Notes under the pieces: model-generated
The model's database searches: none
What the model saw: the letters and a program-made list of their open reading frames with translations, nothing else
What the model was told of the DNA's origin: nothing
Shown here: piece after piece, positions 1 to 5,963 of the stretch
Layout: each line of letters begins with the position of its first letter
Numbering within the stretch: position 1 is the first letter of the stretch
Made by a program: the position numbers and the translations under genes
NCBI GenBank assembly: GCA_024682015.1
Contig: JAIKZT010000187.1
Location: 1-6,713 of the forward strand
DNA length: 6,713 bases
Origin: Clostridia bacterium
GTDB lineage: Bacteria > Bacillota > Clostridia > Peptostreptococcales > Anaerovoracaceae
Reading direction: 5' to 3'

Positions 1-78
1 CAGGCGGGCATCAAGGACGTTTCCAGACTGGGAGACGCTTTCGCGGCAGCCGAAAAACTCATGGAGCAGAAGGCTTAG
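1..78 (+). CDS. alaS: Alanyl-tRNA synthetase, C-terminal end (partial)
   Basis: The window opens inside a reading frame (frame 1) that ends at TAG 76-78, leaving 25 residues. They begin QAGIKDVSRLGDAF and end in an Ala/Glu-rich helix. This matches my recollection of the extreme C-terminus of clostridial AlaRS (DHHA1/C-Ala domain), where an AG-x-KD-x-S-x-L-x-x-A pattern precedes the final helix. AlaRS charges tRNA-Ala in the cytoplasm, and its C-terminal domain helps in tRNA recognition and oligomerisation. The neighbours support the call, because alaS directly upstream of ireB and ruvX is a standard Firmicutes gene order. The catalytic and editing domains lie outside the window, so integrity of the gene cannot be judged. 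Confidence 0.8.
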   Translation, partial: QAGIKDVSRLGDAFAAAEKLMEQKA

Positions 79-86
79 AAACAGGC

Positions 87-115
87 TTGTTTCGCTTCGC
101 GAAAACATCTATAAT
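87..115 (+). promoter_or_regulatory. Sigma-A-type promoter upstream of ireB
   Basis: A perfect -10 box TATAAT lies at 110-115, with TTGTTT at 87-92 as a weak -35 box (matches at TTG) and a 17-nt spacer. Transcription would start near 121-122, about 32 nt before the ireB start codon. A small 6-bp hairpin (TTTCGC/GCGAAA, about 90-104) lies within the spacer. The position in the short alaS-ireB gap suggests that ireB and the genes downstream can be transcribed independently of alaS. This is inferred from consensus matching only. Confidence 0.55.
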
Positions 116-153
116 CAAGGGTAGGATATAGAGATTGAAAAAGGAGGTACGAC

Positions 154-402
154 GTGGAGAGAAAAACGATACTTTTCAGCAGTCCGGATAAACCCGAACA
201 GAGAACGACAGAAGACATCCTGAAGACGGTGTATGATGCGCTGGAGGAAAAGGGGTACAACGCGATCGATCAGATGGTCGGCTACATCCTTTCCGGCGAT
301 CCCTCCTACATTACGGGGCACAATAACGCAAGGAACCTCATCCGGCACATCGAGCGGGACGACCTGGTCGAAGAGCTGCTGAGGAGTTTTCTGAACAAGT
401 AG
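154..402 (+). CDS. ireB: IreB family regulatory phosphoprotein (UPF0297)
   Basis: The product is an 82-residue cytoplasmic protein. Nearly the whole length is the family's conserved block: TVYDALEEKGYN (25-36), DQMVGYILSGDPSYI (39-53), NNARNLIRHIERDDL (57-71), then a VEELLR helix. Length is normal for the family. In Enterococcus faecalis IreB is a small dimeric substrate of the Ser/Thr kinase IreK and phosphatase IreP, phosphorylated on N-terminal threonines and linked to cephalosporin resistance. Here Thr5 and Thr18/Thr19 are candidate sites by position only. The start is GTG 154, chosen because GGAGG at 143-147 sits 6 nt upstream and the protein then begins at the family's usual point. It is followed by a hairpin and then ruvX. 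Confidence 0.93.
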   Translation: MERKTILFSSPDKPEQRTTEDILKTVYDALEEKGYNAIDQMVGYILSGDPSYITGHNNARNLIRHIERDDLVEELLRSFLNK

Positions 403-410
403 ACAAAGCA

Positions 411-432
411 AAGCGGGCGCGAGCGTCCGCTT
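411..432 (+). terminator. Hairpin between ireB and ruvX, weak terminator or attenuator
   Basis: A 9-bp stem (411-419 with 424-432, core AAGCGG/CCGCTT, including one G-U pair) closes on a CGAG tetraloop. It begins 8 nt after the ireB stop and is followed by GTTTTGC, so the T-run is short and interrupted. A-rich sequence at 405-407 could pair with the Ts to lengthen the stem. It looks like a leaky terminator, or a 3'-end stabiliser that tunes ruvX expression relative to ireB. Confidence 0.4.
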
Positions 433-452
433 GTTTTGCATTGAGGAGCATT

Positions 453-878
453 ATGCGGATCATGGGACTGGATATCGGGGATAAGACCATCGGCGTCGCC
501 GTCAGCGACCCGCTGTTCATCTCCGCCCAAGGCATCACCACCATCGAGCGTGTGGGGGTCAAACGGGATACGACGGCCGTTCTGGAGATGGCAAAAGAGT
601 ACGAAGTCGGCACGATCGTGTCCGGACTTCCCCTTATGCTGTCCGGAGAAGACAGCCCCCAGACCGAAAAGGTGCGCGCTTTCGTGGAAAAACTGCAGAA
701 CAAGGCCAGAAGCCAAGGAATGAAGATCGAATTCGCCTTCCAGGACGAGCGCTTCACGACGAAGATCGCGGAGGACGTGCTCATCGCGGCAGACATGCGA
801 CGGGAAAAGCGGAAGACCATCATCGACCGCCAGGCGGCCGTCATCATCCTGCAGAGCTACATGGACGCGCATCGCTGA
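453..878 (+). CDS. ruvX: RuvX/YqgF Holliday junction resolvase-like nuclease
   Basis: This 141-residue protein of the RNase H fold matches the usual RuvX/YqgF length. The N-terminus has the signature GLDIGDKTIGVAVSD, with Asp7 as the likely metal-binding catalytic residue. Then come IVSGLPLMLSG and a PQTEKVRAF helix, the DERFTT motif (98-103), and the C-terminal IIDRQAAVIILQSYMD with Asp125 as another likely acidic ligand. The family is implicated in 16S rRNA 5'-end maturation (E. coli YqgF) and in resolving Holliday junctions in vitro. I chose ATG 453 because GAGGAG (443-448) lies 4 nt upstream. The in-frame TTG at 441 overlaps that site and is not credible. ATG 462 is possible but poorly spaced. 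The next gene starts 36 nt after the stop with no obvious terminator between, so read-through into the redox genes is likely. Confidence 0.93.
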   Translation: MRIMGLDIGDKTIGVAVSDPLFISAQGITTIERVGVKRDTTAVLEMAKEYEVGTIVSGLPLMLSGEDSPQTEKVRAFVEKLQNKARSQGMKIEFAFQDERFTTKIAEDVLIAADMRREKRKTIIDRQAAVIILQSYMDAHR

Positions 879-914
879 ACCATCACAGAAAGGACAAACA
901 CGCGGAGAACACTT

Positions 915-1502
915 ATGGGAAGACTTGGCTTTTACTTCAACATGAACACCTGTCTGGGCTGCGGCGCCTGCCAGGTGGCTTGTAAAGATCTCCACGGCCT
1001 GCAGCCGGGAGAGTTTTTCCGACGCATAGAGACGATTTCCGTCGAAGCGGGCGGCAAAAAGTTCTACGCCCACTATTCGGGCGCCTGCAATCACTGCGAG
1101 GAGGCCAACTGCGTGAAGGCCTGTCCAACAGGCGCCATGCACAAGGCCGCGGACGGCACGGTCGTCCACGACGACAACCTGTGCATGGGCTGCGGCAGCT
1201 GCATGTGGAACTGCCCGAACGGCGCGATCTCTTTCTCGCTGACCAAGGGCATGGCGCAGAAGTGCGATGCCTGCGCCGAACTTCGCGAAAGAGGATATGA
1301 ACCCGCCTGCTGCGGCGCATGCCCCACCCGGTCCCTGAAGTTCGGAGACATCGAGGAACTCAAGGCGGAATACGGCGTGGAGAAGGAGGATCTCGCGTTC
1401 CTGCCCGTGGCGGACATCACAGATCCCAACCTCATCGTAAAGCTTCCCGCCGCGATCAAAGCTGCTCTGAAAGGAGGCGAGCGCCATGCAGAAGATCTAT
1501 AA
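915..1502 (+). CDS. DmsB-like electron-transfer subunit with four [4Fe-4S] clusters
   Basis: This is a 195-residue ferredoxin-type subunit, close in length to E. coli DmsB (205). All 16 cluster ligands are visible in four groups: C13/16/19/23, C58/61/66/70, C90/93/96/100 and C117/120/132/136. The blocks CNHCEEANCVKACPTGAMHK and CPTRSLKFG and the final PNLIVKLP segment follow DmsB closely. In the family such proteins wire the molybdopterin subunit to its electron partner. There is no twin-arginine signal or membrane segment, so it should be cytoplasmic. The start ATG 915 has GGAG at 904-907, 7 nt upstream. Its 3' end overlaps the following FAD gene by 17 nt and carries that gene's ribosome binding site, suggesting translational coupling. 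Cys133 next to Cys132 is an extra, probably non-ligand cysteine. Family assignment is secure. The true substrate of the complex is not known. Confidence 0.93.
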   Translation: MGRLGFYFNMNTCLGCGACQVACKDLHGLQPGEFFRRIETISVEAGGKKFYAHYSGACNHCEEANCVKACPTGAMHKAADGTVVHDDNLCMGCGSCMWNCPNGAISFSLTKGMAQKCDACAELRERGYEPACCGACPTRSLKFGDIEELKAEYGVEKEDLAFLPVADITDPNLIVKLPAAIKAALKGGERHAEDL

Positions 1503-2676
1503 TTACGTCATCGTCGGCGCCGGCATCGCCGCCGTTTCCGCAGCCCAGGGCATAAGGGAAACCGACAGGGACGGCAGCATCCTGATGATCGGCGACGAGC
1601 GCGTTCCCGCCTACAGCCGCCCCATGCTCACGAAGACACCGCTGCGCTCCTACGAGCTCGGGCGCACCATCGTGGCGGGCGGAGACTGGTACCGCGAGCA
1701 GCGGATCGACCTGCTGCTGGGCACGAAAGTCCTCTCCATAGACAATTCCTCCAGGCTCGTTTCGACGTCCGCGGGTTCCTATTTCTATAAAAGGCTCATC
1801 TACGCAACCGGCGCGAACGCTTTCGTACCGCCCATCAAGGGAAAGGACCTCCCGGAAGTCAAGGTTCTGCGCCGCTATGAGGATCTGATGGAGGTCAAGC
1901 GGCTCTGCGTCGATACGGGCAAAGCCGTCGTCATCGGCGGCGGCGTGATCGGCCTGGAGGCGGCCTTCGAACTGACCCGCTACGGACTGGACGTAACGGT
2001 CCTCGAAGCGCTGCCCATGCTCATGCCGCGCTTTCTGGATGAGGAATGCGCGAAAGCGCTCGAGCGCGCCATCACGTCGTTCCCGGTCCATACCGGGGTC
2101 ACCATCGAGGAGATCGGCGGAAAAGGGCACGTGGAATACGTGAAGCTGGCGGACGGACGGGAATTCCCCTGCGATCTGGTCATCATGTCCACGGGCGTAC
2201 GGGCGGACATCGCGCTGGCGCAGGCGAGCGGCATCCGCTGCACGCGGTCCGTCGTGATCAACGAGAAGTGCGAGACGAGCGCCAAGGACATCTACGCCTG
2301 CGGTGACTGCGCCGAATACGGCACGAACTGGCAGCTCTGGTCCCAGGCGCTGGAACAGGGAAGAGTGGCCGGCATCAACGCAGCCGGCGGCTCTGCCGTG
2401 ATCGGACCGACGGATTCCTCCATGATCATCAATTCGCCGGAGGTCTCCATGTTCTCCTGCGGCGACGTGGGCAAGGATCCGAAGAAGCGATATACGACCG
2501 AAACAGACGACAACTGGCAGCCGGATCTGTTCGCCGTCAATAAAAAGTTCGCGCGGTACTTCGAAAAGCGCTTCTACGCGGACGGGAAGCTCACCGGCGC
2601 CATCATCATCGGCAACCTCGCCCGCATGCAGGAGCTGAAGGAGCAGATTCTGGGGATCAAACCCCGGGAGGTTTAA
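1486..2676 (+). CDS. FAD-dependent NAD(P)H oxidoreductase (pyridine nucleotide-disulfide family)
   Basis: This 396-residue flavoprotein resembles rubredoxin reductases and the N-terminal part of NAD(P)H nitrite reductases. An N-terminal FAD Rossmann motif VIVGAGIAAVSAA spans residues 8-20 and is followed by YSRPMLTK (43-50). The ATG motif is at 107-109, the NAD(P)H-binding motif GGGVIG at 151-156, and the second FAD motif DIYACGDCAE at 268-277. A C-terminal ADGKLTGAIIIGN segment recalls the NirB/rubredoxin reductase C-terminal domain. It probably takes electrons from NAD(P)H, or delivers them to NAD(P)+, exchanging them with the adjacent Fe-S protein. Start ATG 1486 has AAGGAGG at 1471-1477, 8 nt upstream. 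The next gene starts 3 nt after the stop. There is no signal peptide or membrane segment. Preference for NADH or NADPH, and the direction of electron flow, cannot be read from the sequence. Confidence 0.9.
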   Translation: MQKIYNYVIVGAGIAAVSAAQGIRETDRDGSILMIGDERVPAYSRPMLTKTPLRSYELGRTIVAGGDWYREQRIDLLLGTKVLSIDNSSRLVSTSAGSYFYKRLIYATGANAFVPPIKGKDLPEVKVLRRYEDLMEVKRLCVDTGKAVVIGGGVIGLEAAFELTRYGLDVTVLEALPMLMPRFLDEECAKALERAITSFPVHTGVTIEEIGGKGHVEYVKLADGREFPCDLVIMSTGVRADIALAQASGIRCTRSVVINEKCETSAKDIYACGDCAEYGTNWQLWSQALEQGRVAGINAAGGSAVIGPTDSSMIINSPEVSMFSCGDVGKDPKKRYTTETDDNWQPDLFAVNKKFARYFEKRFYADGKLTGAIIIGNLARMQELKEQILGIKPREV

Positions 2677-2679
2677 CCC

Positions 2680-5505
2680 ATGGCCTTTGTGAACGATAAG
2701 ACCTTTCTATACAACGCGCACCTGATGCGGGTCTTCTTCGAGGACCTGAAGCAGTGGCAGGAGGACTGCATCTTCTACGGCATCCCCAGCGAGATCTCCG
2801 CTCAGGAGTACGACGACCTGTTCAAGGGGACGGACGCGGACGTCTACATTCCCATGTGGGCGTCGGCCTGCAAGGGTCACGGGGACATCCTCATCGACCG
2901 CACGACGTACGACTGCATCCGCTTTTACAAGTCCTACGGGTACGAGCCTGTTTACATGGACGGCAATCCCGCGGACTTCCTCGGCGAGCAGCTGCGCTTT
3001 CTGGAGTATCTGTCGGTCTGCGGGCTGAAAGGCATTGGAAATGCCGGGATCGTCATCGAGATGTTCATCCAGCAGTTCACGTTGGATACCGTAAAAGAGT
3101 TCTGTAAAGCGCTGAAGGAACAGAAGGCGGTGACCCTCACGGAGGAGCTGGAGCTGGTCATCCAGGCGCTCCAGGGCATCGCCGCGGGAAGACCGCTGGC
3201 CCTGGCCACGCACATCGGCGCGGACGACTTCGACTGCTGGCAGTGGGAGAAAAAGCCGGCGCTTCCCGTGGAGGAGCCGCACATCGTGCGCGCCGCGGGA
3301 GTCAACAACTGCGGCGGCAACTGCAAACTCGAAGTATGGGTCGCGGAAGGATGCGTGCTGGACATCTCTGCGGATACGTCCATCGGCGGCATCCAGCTGA
3401 GGACCTGTCCGAGAGGGCGCGGTTATCGCCACACGTTCCTCACGGCGCACCGCCTGCGCTATCCCATGAAGAGAAGGGAAGCGCGCGGCATCGGCAAGTA
3501 CACGCGCATCTCGTATGAAGAAGCGGCGAAAGAGATCGCAGCCAAGATCAGGGAGACCGGTGAAAAGTACGGCCCCGGCAGCCGCTACATGCTCTATTCC
3601 ACCGGCGTCTGCGCCGTGGCGCGGCCAGACCACCTGATGAAGAGGCTTTTGTGCCTGGACGGCGGCTATCTGCAGCATTACAACTCGTACAGCAGCGCTC
3701 AGGCGAACTACATCACGCCGTACATCTATGGGACGGAGCGGACGTGCAACAATCCCCAGGACGTGATGAATTCAAAATACGTCATCCTCTGGGGCCACAA
3801 TACGGCCGAGACCATCATCGGGCCTTTCCGCAACTATTATTTCGCGAAGGCGAAGGAGCAGGGCGTTCATTTCGTCGTGATCGACCCGCGGCAGAGCGAA
3901 TCCGCGCTGACGTTCGCGGACGAGTGGGTCCCCATCAAGCCGGGTTCCGACTGCGCGCTGGCTAACGCCATGGCATTCGTCATCTTCCAGAAGAACCTGC
4001 AGGATCAGGAGTTCATGAACCGCTTCTGCGTCGGCTTTGACGAGGCTCACATGCCCGAGGGCGTGCCCGTGGGCGAAAGCTACAAAAGCTACCTGTTCGG
4101 CCTGCAGGACGGCGTCGTCAGAGACCCCAAGTGGGCCGAGCAGATCTGCGGCGTTCCCGCGGAGACCATCGAGCGGCTGGCCGTGGAATACGCGACCGCC
4201 AAACCCGCCAGCATCCAGCCTGGCCTGGGCGTTCAGCGCACGTTCATCGGTGAAAATTCGATCCGCGCCATCGCGGCGCTGTGCGCCATGACGGGCAACG
4301 TCGGCATCCCCGGCGGCGGAGCAGGCGGCACAGTCACGCCGAACGGCCACTACGAAGCTCAGGAGATGTTCAAGCCCGAAAACGGCTGCACGTACAGCAC
4401 GCCGGTGTTCCTCTGGAGCCGCATCATCGACCGCTGGGAGACCATGACGGCCGAAAACGACGGCATCAAGGGCGCGGACAAGCTGCCGTGCGGCATCAAG
4501 TTGCTGTTTTCACTGGCGTCAAACGTGCTGATCAACCAGCACGCGGACATCAACGATACGAAACGCATCTTAAGCGACACGAGCAAGTGCGAACTCATCG
4601 TCAACTCCGATCTGTTCTACACGCCCAGCGTGCGCTGGTCGGACATCGTGTTGCCTGGCGCGTCTCTGTTTGAGACGGAGACGATGCCCAGCGTCTGGAA
4701 TTCCGACGACTACGTACTTTACAGCAATCAGTGCACAAAGCCTCTGTTCGGGTCCGTCTTCGAATACGAATGGATCAAGATGGTCGCCAAGGACATGGGA
4801 CTGTACGAGGCGTTCACGGAGGGCTGCGAGACCCGCAGGGACTGGGTGAAGCGCATCTACGAAGAGGATCTTCTCCCGCATGAACCGGAACTGCCGGACT
4901 TTGAGACCTTCACGAAAGAGGGCGGGCATATGTACGCCGGACCTTGTGAAGAGCCCGTAGCATTCTCGAAGCAGATCCGGGAAGGGGTGCCTTTCAACAC
5001 GCCTTCCGGCAAGATCGAGATCTTCAGCAGGCAGCTCTACGACATGCACCGCAAGGACATCAGCGGCATTCCCAAGTGGTTCGACGGTCCCGAAGGGCCG
5101 ACGGATTATGCCGGCCTGAACCGCTATCCGCTGCAGCTGACCGGTTACCACACGAAGCGGCGCTGCCATTCCATCCACGATCAGAACCAGTGGATGGAAG
5201 AGCTCGATCCGCCTGCGCTGTGGATCAACCCCAGAGACGCTGTGCTGCGCAGCATCCGCTCCGGCGACCTGGTGGAAGTCTATAACGACCGGGGCACGGT
5301 GCGCATTCCCGCGCTCGTAACGGACCGCATCGTGCGCGGCGCGGTCGCCATGTCCCAGGGCGGCTGGTACACGCCTGATGAGAAGGGCGTGGATACGAGA
5401 GGTTCCATCAACGTGCTGACCTACACCTATAAGGCCTCTCCCGTGGCCAACGGCAACCCCCAGCACACGAACCTGGTGGAAGTCCGCAAATACGAGGCCG
5501 AATAA
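2680..5505 (+). CDS. TorD-like chaperone domain fused to a DmsA-family molybdopterin oxidoreductase
   Basis: One uninterrupted 941-residue frame combines two parts. Residues ~1-190 look like a TorD/DmsD maturation chaperone: DADVYIPMWAS (52-62), then a helical RFYKSYGYEP (81-90), then NPADFLGEQLRFLEYL (96-111), which matches the family's EPDDHLGxEL-type signature. Residues ~200-941 are a complete DmsA-type enzyme. They carry an Fe-S motif with C211, C215 and C243, then RYPMKR, then YSSAQ (337-341) with the serine that ligates Mo in DmsA. MGD-contact motifs follow at PGSD (421-424), TGNVGIPGG (538-546), NQHADIN (619-625) and TPSGKIEIF (774-782). A dinucleotide-binding domain runs from YPLQLTGYH (816-824) to the end. 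The first Fe-S cysteine is replaced by Gly207. No Tat signal is present, so the enzyme should be cytoplasmic. Start ATG 2680 has GGGAGG at 2666-2671. The reduced substrate could be an S-oxide, N-oxide or other oxyanion; DMSO itself is unproven. Confidence 0.92.
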   Translation: MAFVNDKTFLYNAHLMRVFFEDLKQWQEDCIFYGIPSEISAQEYDDLFKGTDADVYIPMWASACKGHGDILIDRTTYDCIRFYKSYGYEPVYMDGNPADFLGEQLRFLEYLSVCGLKGIGNAGIVIEMFIQQFTLDTVKEFCKALKEQKAVTLTEELELVIQALQGIAAGRPLALATHIGADDFDCWQWEKKPALPVEEPHIVRAAGVNNCGGNCKLEVWVAEGCVLDISADTSIGGIQLRTCPRGRGYRHTFLTAHRLRYPMKRREARGIGKYTRISYEEAAKEIAAKIRETGEKYGPGSRYMLYSTGVCAVARPDHLMKRLLCLDGGYLQHYNSYSSAQANYITPYIYGTERTCNNPQDVMNSKYVILWGHNTAETIIGPFRNYYFAKAKEQGVHFVVIDPRQSESALTFADEWVPIKPGSDCALANAMAFVIFQKNLQDQEFMNRFCVGFDEAHMPEGVPVGESYKSYLFGLQDGVVRDPKWAEQICGVPAETIERLAVEYATAKPASIQPGLGVQRTFIGENSIRAIAALCAMTGNVGIPGGGAGGTVTPNGHYEAQEMFKPENGCTYSTPVFLWSRIIDRWETMTAENDGIKGADKLPCGIKLLFSLASNVLINQHADINDTKRILSDTSKCELIVNSDLFYTPSVRWSDIVLPGASLFETETMPSVWNSDDYVLYSNQCTKPLFGSVFEYEWIKMVAKDMGLYEAFTEGCETRRDWVKRIYEEDLLPHEPELPDFETFTKEGGHMYAGPCEEPVAFSKQIREGVPFNTPSGKIEIFSRQLYDMHRKDISGIPKWFDGPEGPTDYAGLNRYPLQLTGYHTKRRCHSIHDQNQWMEELDPPALWINPRDAVLRSIRSGDLVEVYNDRGTVRIPALVTDRIVRGAVAMSQGGWYTPDEKGVDTRGSINVLTYTYKASPVANGNPQHTNLVEVRKYEAE
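3270..3288 (+). promoter_or_regulatory. Possible internal ribosome binding site and GTG start at the domain junction
   Basis: GGAGGAG at 3270-3276 is followed after 9 nt by GTG at 3286-3288, which is in frame (codon 203) with the molybdopterin subunit. Starting here would yield a roughly 739-residue protein beginning just before the Fe-S motif, which is a free catalytic subunit without the chaperone-like part. GAGGAG also simply encodes Glu-Glu, common in this coding style, so chance is a real explanation. Confidence 0.25.
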
Positions 5506-5532
5506 GGCCAAAAACAAGCCCATAGAGAAGAG

Positions 5533-5573
5533 AAAAGTCCCTGGACGGGAATTGTATCGTCCAGGGACTTTTT
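5533..5573 (+). terminator. Strong intrinsic terminator of the redox operon
   Basis: A perfect 15-bp stem (5533-5547 pairing with 5558-5572, core GTCCCTGGACG) with a 10-nt loop ends in TTTTT at 5569-5573. It lies 27 nt after the stop of the molybdopterin subunit. The A-run on the left arm gives a T-run on the other strand too, so it may act in both directions. Confidence 0.92.
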
Positions 5574-5680
5574 ATCGTCAAAATGGCGCGATTTTGGCGG
5601 GTGGATATTCCTCGGCAAAAGGATTTCGGCGGGTTCGTCCTGGAACGGCCATTGAAACAGACGCGCATGCCGGCAGGAGC

Positions 5681-5707
5681 TTGAGAGTACAGAACGGACT
5701 TTATAAT
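5681..5707 (+). promoter_or_regulatory. Orphan promoter-like site (TTGAGA / TATAAT)
   Basis: A perfect TATAAT at 5702-5707 has TTGAGA (5 of 6 matches to the -35 consensus) at 5681-5686. The spacer is only 15 nt, shorter than the preferred 16-18. It points rightward into sequence with no gene on that strand. Transcription could produce a small RNA or run antisense into the 3' end of the DUF6054-like gene. Consensus matching only. Confidence 0.3.
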
Positions 5708-5859
5708 GGAAGCGCCAAGGATCTACGGACCAAAACTCATGGATCAGGCAAATATGCGCGCCGCGTTGGAATGCCTGTAAATGGCTTTCCATGAATGAAA
5801 AATGTTTAGGCATACATGCGCCGCATAGATATTCAACGGTTTGCATATGGTCTGAAACA

Positions 5860-5873
5860 CTTGCAATTGCAAG
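5860..5873. repeat. 14-bp perfect palindrome
   Basis: CTTGCAATTGCAAG is its own reverse complement with no central spacer. It lies in the gene-free region downstream of the orphan promoter-like site. This is the size and symmetry expected of a dimeric repressor's operator, but no regulator gene is nearby to pair with it. Confidence 0.4.
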
Positions 5874-5920
5874 GATGAACGGGATTTCTGACCCTGATGG
5901 GGGACAGATTCCTGCGCATC

Positions 5921-5956
5921 TATCTATTCCTAAAATCACAGTTTTGGGAATAGATA
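5921..5956. repeat. 15-bp inverted repeat (hairpin) beside the DUF6054 gene terminator
   Basis: TATCTATTCCTAAAA (5921-5935) pairs with 5942-5956 around a 6-nt TCACAG loop. All positions are Watson-Crick except one T-G pair when read on the + strand. No T-run follows on either side, so it is not a standard terminator. It sits only 8 nt from the terminator that serves the minus-strand gene. Confidence 0.5.
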
Positions 5957-5963
5957 ATGGGAT

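Larger units (their letters stand above)
5574..5963. other. Intergenic region of about 390 bp without a convincing gene
   Basis: No frame on either strand combines a ribosome binding site, a sensible start and a protein-like sequence. A long minus-strand open frame crosses it but has no ribosome binding site, reads through the 5533-5573 terminator and enters the molybdopterin gene, so I do not call it. The region is less GC-rich than the genes on its left, especially after about 5780. It contains a promoter-like pair (5681-5707), a 14-bp perfect palindrome (5860-5873) and a 15-bp hairpin (5921-5956). It may be regulatory, encode a small RNA, or be the decayed remnant of an element. I recognise no known RNA family or transposase fragment. 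Confidence 0.5.

Noticed and set aside
441..452. TTG at 441 as the start of ruvX
   Set aside because: It would place the start inside the GAGGAG ribosome binding site. ATG 453 gives the normal RuvX N-terminus.
306..1487. Minus-strand open frame of 393 codons across ireB, ruvX and the DmsB-like gene
   Set aside because: It lies antisense to three well-recognised genes, has the Arg/His/Asp-rich composition typical of a GC-rich shadow frame, and matches no family.
2299..2310. Cys272-x-x-Cys275 of the FAD oxidoreductase as a redox disulfide
   Set aside because: These cysteines lie in the ACGDC second FAD-binding motif, where such residues are common in the family. They are not at the position of the active disulfide of glutathione-reductase-type enzymes.
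4570..5523. Minus-strand 317-codon frame opposite the molybdopterin gene
   Set aside because: It is antisense to the conserved C-terminal half of the DmsA-type enzyme and shows shadow-frame composition with no recognisable domain.
5706..5780. 24-codon plus-strand frame starting MEAPRIYGPKLMDQ
   Set aside because: Its protein-like look is attractive, but the ATG overlaps the -10 box of the nearby promoter-like site and no ribosome binding site precedes it.
5427..5939. Minus-strand open frame of 170 codons across the gene-free region
   Set aside because: It begins at a GTG without a ribosome binding site, reads through the strong 5533-5573 terminator, and ends inside the molybdopterin gene. 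Its sequence matches nothing I know.
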